Assembly: GCA_964304625.1 (NCBI GenBank)
Contig: OZ199838.1
Coordinates: forward strand, 16,244,001 to 16,308,000
DNA length: 64,000 nt
Origin: Kudoa neothunni
Lineage: Eukaryota > Cnidaria
Direction of reading: 5' to 3'
Made by a program: the position numbers and the translations under genes. The notes under the pieces were generated by a model. That model was not told the DNA's origin. It saw nothing but the letters and a program-made list of their open reading frames with translations, and did not search any database. Below, one piece after another: positions 24,880 through 34,945 of this stretch (its first letter is position 1; the number at the start of each line of letters is the position of its first letter).

Positions 24880-26860
24880 ATGTTGAGTATTTTCATTTAT
24901 TCCATTTTCATTGGCTATTTCCATAATGTCATAAATGAAAACGCTTTAAAATCGACCGTAAAATGTATTATATACAAAAAAAATAATTTATATTTAAAGG
25001 AAATATTGGGTTACCTCAACTACAGTAATTTCATCCTTAAACGTTTTTCTTGTTATTCAGAGGATGCCATAAGTTTTGGCGTCAAATGTTCCGAACAACA
25101 AGAATACATCTGCTCAGGTATGAAATCTTAAAATATTTTTTAATTTTAATTTATAATCAATAAGATTTCACTGATATAAGTTCAAACTCAAGAGTATTAC
25201 TCGAAAACATGTGCCTTATAGATTATTTCGATCATAATATAATGTCAGAAGCTACCGTTACTTTCTTATTACCCGATAAAACATTAGAATCAAGGTATTA
25301 TGCTAACTATTGATAACGAGTAGTTTCAACTCTTTTTGGACACAGTTTGCAATGGGGATATGACTTTTGGTACGATAATGTAGTAGAGCGTAGCATAACA
25401 ACCGAAAAAAATAATTTTCCAATTTATTATTCGAAAATGTCCTCATCAGGAAAAATATTCTATCAATATTTGGAATCCAATATAAATCAGTTCGGCGATC
25501 CAGTAACTATTCCGCTATGTTAGCAACAATTATTTTTCATTTAAATATATTCTAGTTACTAGGATCATCCGGTAAAAATATGGTAATTTAATATTTCATA
25601 TAATTTGTTCACTCCAAATCCACATATTTATTTAAAAGAGATTATAAAATTAAACATGAAACGAAATTTACATTCAGCTGTATTATAATTTTTTAGATAA
25701 ATGATGATCATGGTTATATCGCTATTGACAAAGATGGAATTTCTGTCGGTTATATGACCGAAGGTAATCCTTACAATCCAAAAATAAGCACATACAACGA
25801 CATAAATCATACTTATTCCTTCTACTCAAAAATTGTACACGGTTTTCAAGAAGATGAAATCATCCCAATTCTAATATTTTATTTGATAGATGTGATTGAA
25901 AAATATTTTTGTAACGTAATATAGTGCTGGTTTTATAGATCGGAAAATATGCCACCAATAAGAATGGTGATGCTTATATCGCTTTTCCTTGTTCTACAGT
26001 AAGTGCAAATCTAAGGCTTTCAGATAGTAAATACATCTATCGGCATTTCCAAAGGGAAACTAAAACAACAAAATTTTTTGAATCAATTAAAATTGTCTCC
26101 GCTTATAATTTCGATGAATGTGTGAAATTAATGAAGGATTCATTGTTGAAAAAAGGTGGTAAGTCATATCCGTGGAGTGCAATAACCGACCAAATGCTTA
26201 AAACTGATTTTCCACCAAAAAAGGGAAGCAGACAATTCGATGTAAAAATCCCTTTGATATTATCCAAATAGTTTATTTATATCTTGGTTAATTGTAGATA
26301 TACAACTATAAACACAGTTTTGAAATTGATAATTACTACCGCCCCTTGGAATCCATTAGATCTTTAACCTCTATATTCAACAGGGAGCCAACTTATGTCA
26401 AACCCTTATCGTCGATTTCACCAGATGAAGCCATTCAAATTCTGAATTACGTGGTTAAAAGGACGTTTGCCTATGTTATCGCCGCCTTCTTTTCTGAATC
26501 AGAGTCAATATATGGCAATGATTACGTCTTTAAGACTCATGTATACAGACAACTTTATAGGAAATACTTAATAATTTTTATTATAGGAAAATAAAATTGG
26601 TTGGCAATCACAATTTATTAGTAATCAAACCAGTATACGATACTATTTCCATAGTAGATATAATTTCTCCTTAATGCATTGTTAAAAATCTGATAGACCG
26701 TAATAAAAACTTCGGCCCCCAAAGCGATAATTTGGGAGAAAAAAAAGGATCAGATATAAGGGAAAATAGGGGCTACACAGATTTCATTGAAGATTTCCAA
26801 AGGTCTTCACAAGATAGGAAACAGAGATTGAGATACAGTGACAAAATAACAGACGAATAA
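24880..26860 (+). CDS. G4: family member lacking stalk and membrane helix (predicted secreted)
   Basis: Ten exons: 24880-24957, 25000-25117, 25165-25294, 25346-25502, 25563-25571 (9-nt microexon, DHP), 25697-25891, 25939-26241, 26298-26540, 26587-26653, 26697-26860. All are GT-AG and in frame, 487 residues. The start at 24880 was chosen because it gives the family's 78-nt first exon and a signal peptide aligned with G3 (SIFIGYF shared); an in-frame Met at 24853 would add nine residues. Six cysteines are conserved. The last exon is only 164 nt and encodes a basic, hydrophilic tail (SSQDRKQRLRYSDKITDE) with no hydrophobic segment. So G4 looks like a soluble version of an otherwise membrane-anchored family. 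An undetected downstream exon could supply an anchor, but the in-frame stop argues against it. Confidence 0.7.
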
Positions 26861-27147
26861 TCGTATTACATTAATATCATAATTCTTAGGTAATTAATTT
26901 TAGAAATAAGAATCAATAACGGTTCTCAGTGCCCACGTTCTATCTCATCATTTACAGTAATAAAAATTTCGTATAAATTGTAAAATTTTGATTATTTTAG
27001 CAGAAAAATCTTAATGATCGTCTATTTAAACTAACGTTACTTTACGATACCTTCAATAAAATATCTATTCATTCGCCTATAATATTAATTACTTCGATTA
27101 TATTATACATGGTATCAATCACTGGTATCTCTGCGTATAATCCATTA
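26861..27147. other. 3' flank of G4
   Basis: AT-rich and short; nothing recognised before the Helitron start. Confidence 0.4.
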
Positions 27148-29517
27148 TCTACTATCTTCAAATATATAATAGCTGAAGTGTTCGTATGTGTGTTGGTAGT
27201 AACGCATATGTATCAAAAATTTTTTCTTATAGAGAGACATTTATGAAATTTTTTAAAATTGAAATGTTTCAAAAAATATATAAATTATTATAAGCACGTA
27301 AAATGTTCCAAGGATTGTTTAGAATATAGCGATTTTGTCAATTCAAGATTTGTTAAGCGGATTACATCAGTTCAACTGTAGGATTAAAACATGCTTATTT
27401 CATGGTGACGATCGGTTGAAGTTAACTTTCTCCTTTATAAGAATTATCAAAGGTAAAACTACACGATGAGATCCATCTTAACGTATAAACTTGGCGGGCT
27501 AAAAATGTTTTTAGGACATTTTTCTGTACCAGTCGGATATGTTCGTGAATTGGTCGGAAATATGAATTTGACTTCGTTATTTATTTGCGATTGGGTTATA
27601 GAAGTTATTTTTATATTTAAAAATTGTAAAAAAAAATTATTGAATTTTAAAACATGTTGAGATGATTCCTAAAACGAGGGATTGTGGCAAATGTCATCAA
27701 GTATTGGCATTGAAACAGGTCGTAATATTCAGGTAGGTATAATTAAATACAGGAGATTCTAAAAATATAAACTTTATAAATCAACTAATAATAGGAGTTA
27801 ATGGGATTGAAAATTAGTAACGCGCAAGCGTTGTTGCCATTTTGGATTAAAAATTTACGTGGCAAAAGCGAGTGCGTTGAAACAATTTATCATTAAATGG
27901 AAGATCGTGTGTTTCGATCTTATCAATGAAAGAAACGAGTTTAAATTAAGATAAGATCCTTTTTTTATGGTGCTAAATTTTCATTATGGGAAATTTTTTT
28001 TATGATGTATTTGAAATTAATGGCATATTAATGAAACAAAGAAAAATATCGTTGCGAGAAATCATATATGGATGGAAAAATTATATAGGAAAAGTTTACA
28101 TGGAATATTTCATTATTCATGGGTATCCTATTGATGGTGTTATTGTGATTGAGAAAATAAACGAATCTCAGTTTTATACACGAAAATATCATCGTGGATG
28201 GTTCCTCACAAGACAGAATATTAGGATCGTGTTCAGGATTAATTTTAGTGTCATTTTTTTTTCATGTCCTTGCTGAGAAACGTATCTAAGCTATTATTTA
28301 AGAAATAATAACTCAAAATTGTAGTAGAGATTAACTATGTGGACGGACAAATGACCTTCTTATTATAATTTATCCCATTTATTTTATGTTATAGACTGCG
28401 TGAAATATAGTACTAACTTTGAGGCTATCAAATTTATGCATATAAATCGAATAGATGCCATTTAAGATGCAATCAAACGCAACTTCAGATGAGTCACCAA
28501 TACAAAATCGGAATTTTTTACCTTCAATTTTGTAAATTATTATTCCAAAAAAATGTCCTCTTAAAATATTTTGTCAATTCTCTTTAGTATAATTAATGAA
28601 GTCAATTTACATTGTCGTATTTTTTGCCTTTTATTTTAGGTCCGATATATCGTGTCAAATACCGAAAAGTGTCCTAACACCATACTTTACCCAGGTTTTT
28701 GGGGCTTTTTGGATTTTTTCGCAGATACATTACTTAAGTGGGGAGTTTTAATGTATTTAACTTGATAAGCATACATTGAAAGTTCTATAAATGGTTTTAG
28801 ATTGAAAAAAGATTATATTTTTTTTTATTAGTAACGAATTGATAGAGTACGATATAATCAGATAGATTAAAGCTATATAATACAAGAACTGTGTCCTTAG
28901 ACTACATTGAAAACGTCAGCCATGTTGAACTTTCAGTGATTACATCCAATGTAGATAGTTATAATTTTACTTCACCCCATTATTTGAATTATTTATGTTG
29001 ATATTAACGAGATTTATGGATGTTTCTGGGAAAAAGTGCATTAAAATTTATGTCGGGCCAAAGGATATTAATTGGAGAAATAAAAATTAATTTAATTATG
29101 TTTTTTTCTCTATATATTCTTTCATTTTTATCTCCCTTGAGCAGTTGCGCGGAAGATTTTAAGCCGGGCCAGAATTCGACTTTGTAAAATCCAACGATCA
29201 AAGAACGTTTTAAATAGCATTTTAAGGGAATTTAAATAATTCAGAGGTGCAAAATAAATACGGCACCGACGTTAAATTATTTATTTATGGTGCAGGACAC
29301 GAAAATGTTAACTTAACGCTGGGGTTGGTGCATCCCTGCACAGAAATGATCGTGATTCCAATTTGGTTAATTGTTATCGTAAAATGTATGATGCTTAAAT
29401 ATTTTAAGTTATACTGCTTCTATGGGTTAATTCAAAACTCCAACACACTTTTAAATGTTATTAAGAAGCTTCTCTATTTGAAATCTTCCCCAAGGAACAC
29501 TGGGCGGTTTCCCCTAA
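27148..29517 (+). mobile_element. Helitron copy with an internal Merlin-type insertion
   Basis: 5' end TCTACTATCTTC followed by the TTTCTTATAGAGAGACAT block; 3' end with a CCC/GGG hairpin and CCCCTAA at about 29511-29517. Compared with 10260-11395, sequence from about 27460 to 28715 is extra. The distal part (28960-29260) is nearly identical to 38170-38470. Confidence 0.5.
27460..28715 (+). mobile_element. Merlin-type transposase fragment inside the Helitron
   Basis: A plus-strand frame at 27986-28276 contains KISLREIIYGW, then IEKINESQFYTRKYHRG and FLTRQN. These correspond to the SLREI region and the EIDESxFxxRKYxRG block of Merlin transposases. Just upstream (about 27675) a DCGKCHQ segment may be part of the N-terminal finger. 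The first catalytic Asp is replaced by Asn in this copy (KINES for EIDES). Ends and target duplication were not resolved, so the limits are set by comparison with the undisturbed Helitron. Confidence 0.5.
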
Positions 29518-30119
29518 GATATATAAAGGAAGACTGTCGGTATGTCGCGTGTGTGTCAGGCACGTGCCGTCCGTGTATGCAATGCATACCCTGGAATATG
29601 TGGGGAGGGGGAATTTTTGTACTTGCATTACCGAGTGTAACTTGAGAATTAATAGGGTAAGACCAATCGAAAAATAAATATGTGCATTAAAGAAGTACGC
29701 AAATAGAAAAATGATTTGCATTTATCTCAGTATTAGTTTAAATATATAAATATTTCTCAAATAATTAGGTCACAGCTGCCTCCGACCTCATATAAAACAC
29801 ACGTAGACGTGAGTAGGGGTACGTACGGACGATTCCGCGCGTCTCTATTTTTGTACTAGCCAGGGTATGCAGAATTTAGTTTGCATACCCTGTGCAGTCG
29901 CATGATAATATGCCGTAACGGGAGCCGATTTGTATCTCTCGTACATGAAATTCTAGTTATTTTTTATAAATTATTAAATATTTTGATCTTAATCAATGTC
30001 TCCGATGTTCTAACATTAGGTAATATCTCAGAAAAATTGCGAGTTACACATAAATTATTCCTAATCTCTGTTTTGATTATCTGTTGAAGTGTTTTGGTTT
30101 TATCACTTTACTATATAAC
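29518..30119. other. GC-richer island with inverted motifs, no gene
   Basis: Unlike its surroundings this stretch has GC-rich patches. TGCATACCCTGG near 29584 recurs inverted as CCAGGGTATGCA near 29862, and GCATACCCTG recurs near 29883. No convincing coding frame; the frames over 29247-29645 and 29461-29721 overlap on opposite strands and match nothing I know. It may be the remains of a further transposon. Confidence 0.4.
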
Positions 30120-30583
30120 ATGAATAGTCATTATCTCAAACAATTTTCAAAATTTCCCCATAAAAAAAACTTGAGAATCATAACAAATAGTAGACCAACA
30201 CATTATGAACTTAAACATCAGAAAGGAGAGAAAATTATTTGTACCTTCCAGAGTGTATGGTACGGGAGCTAATGTAGATTGTGTGGATGTACTACGACGT
30301 AAAAACTTTTTTGTTTCCCATCCTATTATTTTCGACACCTAATGAAAATATCTGGGTGAAAGAAGGATATTCTAATTGGATTAACTTTCCTAACGCTTTG
30401 AATAAACATGAGCGATCTGCAAAATATTATCACAACCAAATTGTATTGAAAACGTTTGAAATTATCAGAATTGATTTGATATTTGACTCACGGAAGAATT
30501 TAAACCTTGGAATCCATAATAAAAATGTCAAAGACAACCGGGAAATATTGAAAATTTTTTTCCATATGGTCGTGGTTTTTTAA
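30120..30583 (+). mobile_element. hAT transposase fragment (TTF-finger, DUF4371 type)
   Basis: A plus-strand reading with frame changes gives KIICTFQSVWYG, CGCTTT, KLFCFPSYYF, NENIWVKEGYSNWINF, NALNKHERSAKYYHNQ and NLGIHNKNVKDNREILKIF. This is the order seen in the zinc-finger/DUF4371 N-terminal half of ZMYM-like hAT transposases. The catalytic and dimerisation parts are absent, so it is a truncated relic. Confidence 0.65.
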
Positions 30584-30599
30584 ATTTTATTAAACGCGG

Positions 30600-32187
30600 T
30601 CACAGGGTTCAATTAAATTAATTGATAAAATAAAAATAAGCATCTTAATTAACACACAAATGATAGCTATAAATAATTGGATTTATAATAAAAATATCTC
30701 GCAAATAATTTTGAACTTTGAAATATAAGTTGCTTATTTAACATAACGAAATTTTGTTGATTAATGCATGTCCTATTTAAAAAAAAATATTTCTATTGTT
30801 TATGAATCAATTATGTCTCTAGGTAATCATATTAAATATAAAATATTCACCCCTATTTACTTATTTAATGATAAAAGTACATTTCGACCTTTTTTTGTTG
30901 AAAAAAAAATTGAAATTTCTGAAACCCCTTCTATATTATAATCCATTCCCTGCATACTCAGAGCAATTGACCACCGCACGTGCCTGGCGTGTTCTAGGGC
31001 GTCCAATGAGATTATCTGAAAAAACCCAAGGTCTCAATGAAAACAAAATAGTATTATTAAATAACAAAAATTTTAATTTTAAACACTTTTTCTAATTTCT
31101 GAACTTCAATTGAATCGTCTTCTTCACCTTCACATCCCTCAGTTAGGAAGGTTGATCTATTTATCAAGCCCTCAAGGTACCGTCGGCTCACAACACCGCT
31201 GCTCACATCATGTATTAGTTATTTGTTGGTTGCGATGTCAAACATGTAGTATTATTTCTTCTGATCAACTTTTTTGCAATAAGTTAATATTTTAGAGTTT
31301 CAGCCCTTAATGATTTAGTTTGTTTAGTTTTAACTGTGTTAAATAACAAATAAATTCGTTCAACATTTGAAGTAGCCGGAATTTCTGTTCTAAGCATATT
31401 GATCAAGCTAATATTTAAAATCTATTTTTAACCAATATTGATTGGAAAACATATTATCTCATGTATATTTTTGTTTTCTGTTTGAAATTGAACGCATACT
31501 TAAAAATAATATACGCCAATAACTTTAAATATGCTATTCAAAAAATTAGCAAATTTTAAAACAACGTTGAAATATCAAAATACAATCACAGAATAATAAC
31601 AATTGATTACATAACAATTATCCAAGAGTCGAAAAGCAGTGCGTTGCCGACGACCGTGATATTTTTTAAAATTTCGAATAATTTTAATTCTCTCCCTTGC
31701 TAAAACAATAAATATGATTATCCTACCTAATTTTAGAGCTTATTATTCATAAACTGATCTCAAAGAATTCAACAATCTAAAAGTTTTATAAATACGCGAA
31801 AAAATCCCAAGATCTTTGCACCCAACGTTTGGACACCCGTGTGTGTGCCCTATGTATGCATGTGCAATTAAGTTTTTTTTATAGATATATCTTCTTGTAA
31901 CTTCTAATAGTTTAAGATATCTTTACAATTCATTTATTCGTTATGCCATAGAATCAAATTCTAAAATAATGTAAAAAAATGTGTTGTTATCGAAGTTGAG
32001 ATTGTTAATCGGATTACGTGCTTTCAAGAATGAGAATACATTAGTTTCATCATGGCAGCATTTATCCACGCTGACTTCCTTCAAGTCATTTGGATAGTTA
32101 TTAGTAATTCAATCATACGCCCAATATCAACAATTTCTAGATACATCTTATATCGTGTATTTATCTGTATATATATATATATATAAA
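30600..32187. other. spacer with possible decayed fragments
   Basis: A GC-richer patch at 30955-31010 and a frame around 31110-31295 are unassigned. Around 31830-32110 there is a GTGTGTG tract with TTTTTATAGATA and a downstream segment resembling the 5' third of the Helitrons. A TA microsatellite at 32168-32186 abuts the left border of the segmental duplication. Confidence 0.4.
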
Positions 32188-33121
32188 TGCTTGTAACATT
32201 TAAAAAAAAATCTTTTGAATTGATATAGTTATGAAAAATTCTTTTAAAATATGGCAAATTTACTATATCTTTCCATTAATTGAAAGAAACATCCTTGAAG
32301 TCCAAAATCCTAAGAGTTCGACTTTATCTATTCTGCTATAACTCAGCATATCATATAAATGAACATTATTTTTAAGATTTGAATGTTTTTATGGAAAATT
32401 GATAAGAAATCCGCTATTGCTTGTTTTAGATGTACGAAACTGTCGAAAAATACATTCTGAGTGTTTGCGAATCTTATTCTAATTAAATATTCTATTTTGA
32501 AGCGCAAATAATAATTAAAATATTTATTGTATTATATAAATTTGAAATTTACTCAAACCTTAAGCTTTAATTAATAATTTTCAGTGCGGATTTTAACGAA
32601 TATAGTTATCGTAGGATTATGAGGATTACTGGTCGGATGTTAGTTGTTTTACAGCCGAATCTAGCTATGGAATTATGTTTGTTTTTATCTTCTGAAATCA
32701 AATATTTTTTATGGTTTGAATGGAGAAATAAAATATTGGGGTAATTTTTTACCCCATAATTCATCGAAGTGCAGTCGATTTTTAGTACATTGTATATTAG
32801 AGGGTTCATTTTCGAATAATTTCTTTAAGCGATAATCGTTCATTCTATAGACAGATCACAAATTGAACTCATATTTAGATTCACTTTATAAAATCGAAAT
32901 GTATTAACTTTTTGAACCTCATTGTTGCCGGATGGCATTATTGTAATTTTGTGAGTGTTTTAACTAATTAATTACATTTTTTAATTCCACCTTTATTATA
33001 ATAATATAGTTAATGCTCATATAATTTTAAAAAAATGAATAATGGAATTTATTCCTTTGTATCAAGAGCAATACAGATGAATATCTAACTCCACGACAAA
33101 TATAAAAAAGGTTAAAAGTAT

Positions 33122-34654
33122 CAAACAAGTGAACTTAGAATTTTGAGGTATCAGTATAATTGAAAAATATGAACATATACTATTAAATAGGTTTGTTCTA
33201 AAAATGAGTTTAAGAAGAAAATATGTTTTGACATATATTCTGTAGGGACGGATTAATCCATGTTGCCATTTGGTAACATTGGGCCAGGGGGTATAGCGAG
33301 CGTTGTCACATGACAACGTTTAGCCCTCGTTAAAGTGTGTTTTTATTTTTTAGAATGGGTTCTGACTAGATTGGAGAAAGATATAAAAAGAACAGAATTT
33401 TAATAAATCATCTTATTACAAGGTGAGGACAAATCAAGCTTTGGATTCCATATCGTATAGTAAATATGATGATATTGTCTCCGAATTCAGTTCTAATGAT
33501 GAGATGGAAGATAACTATCGTCAAAAGTAAAAAATGAACGCAAAAAATTAAATAAACAACTGATATTTTTGAACATGTTGAAGATATTACACTTGAATGT
33601 TCCGTCTATTTCAACCGATTCTCCAATGATACATTATTTTAACATCTTTGCATTAAGTGTAATGTTCATTTTACCTCAATAAAACAGGAATTGCTTTTTG
33701 ATCTATCGAAATTATAATAAATAATTGAATATTACGTTTCTGACGATGGAAGAGTAATTTCTTGGTTAAAAACAAAGTAACATAAAAGCAAGCAAATGCA
33801 CACTCCCGCTTATTGATATAAACGGTGCCCCAATGTTGCCATTTGGCATCATTTAAGTATCTTTTTATTATTTAAAATAACTGCTCCAATTTTTGTATAT
33901 TCTATAGAATATTATTTTAAATTAATCTTAATGAGAAAATAAGTTTTTTCAGTCACCGAATTAAATCCGAGGTTCAAGGATTAACAAAAAAGACAGCAGC
34001 TGGTTATATTAACGGATCATTGGTAAGCATTAAATCGAGTAATTCTATATGCTCTGAAAAGATATGACAAATGTAAAATTAAGTTTGGTTTTTATACATA
34101 TTCTTTTAAGTTGTTAGGAGGATCATCTTAAATTTTTGAGCTAAAACATCACGTACAATTAAATTATATTACTGATTAAAATTTAATTGTATTTGAATTA
34201 AATTTAATTAATATTAATTATCAAATTCTAATATTATTTAAATAATTAATTCAGTTAAAGTGATTATATCTTTATTTTATATTATTCGAAAATTTTTATT
34301 GAGATTGTCGTATTATTGTCTTGGTGTCAAGTTCCTCAGTAACAACTACCCTGACAGGGGTTAATTCAGAACAAAATTTAAAGTAAATTTAATAATTTAT
34401 AATCTTTTCCAAATGATTTTTAAATAAAATAAATTCTTAATCCTTTATACCTTTATATTTAATGATTAAATAGAATTATTAGATTATGACAATAAATAGA
34501 TTATAATGATTAACAATAACTAAATTATATTTTTTATATGATTAAATATGAAATGATCTAAATACAAGTTGTCATTTGTAAAATAAATTCGGTTTCAATC
34601 TTAAAGAAGACCATAGTTAAGATTGTTACAATTAATATTCATAACACTATGAGT
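33122..34654. other. gene-free part of duplication A
   Basis: Contains palindromic motifs (ATGTTGCCATTTGGTAACAT near 33259; CGTTGTCACATGACAACG near 33301) and a related TGTTGCCATTTGG near 33835. No gene was recognised. These look like worn transposon ends. Confidence 0.4.
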
Positions 34655-34659
34655 ATGAT

Positions 34660-34795
34660 ACGACAAGTAATCTACTTAGAGATAACATTAGTTTTTATAT
34701 ATAGGAAATAATTAATTACTATTTTAGGGATTCTAACGAGTGATAATTAAAGGCCATTAATTCATCTCAATAGAACCCCTCAGGTATTCTAAAAA
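34660..34795 (+). promoter_or_regulatory. conserved hairpin block upstream of G5
   Basis: TAATCTACTTAGAGATAA leads into a TTTTATATATAGG string. Then TAGGGATTCTAACGAGTGA and AATAGAACCCCTCAGGT form an imperfect inverted pair around an AT spacer (about 34725-34793). It lies about 155 bases before the start codon, with a TATATAAATAG string at 34829-34839. Confidence 0.55.
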
Positions 34796-34828
34796 CCATA
34801 ATTGCAGTGATTTTGTTACCTCACCTAA

Positions 34829-34839
34829 TATATAAATAG
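34829..34839 (+). promoter_or_regulatory. possible TATA box of G5
   Basis: TATATAAATAG about 110 bases before the start codon, conserved in G6 (47101-47111). Weak in this AT-rich context. Confidence 0.3.
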
Positions 34840-34945
34840 AACAAAAAATGATCTTTATTTGTTGATAATATAATAGATATATTATATAAATAATGAATAA
34901 CATTTTTATTAACCGACGTAAATTAAAAATCAATATTTTAGGAAT

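Noticed and set aside
29247-29721. Overlapping opposite-strand frames of 132 and 86 codons
   Set aside because: They span a Helitron end and the GC-rich patch, overlap each other, and show no family motif.
32168-32187. TA microsatellite as a possible origin or regulatory element
   Set aside because: Simple AT repeats are common in this sequence; similar ones in the G5/G6 introns differ by a few bases in length.
32606-33316. Minus-strand frames repeated at 41714 and 45282
   Set aside because: They recur only because the DNA is duplicated, and lie over transposon ends with no domain or splice pattern.
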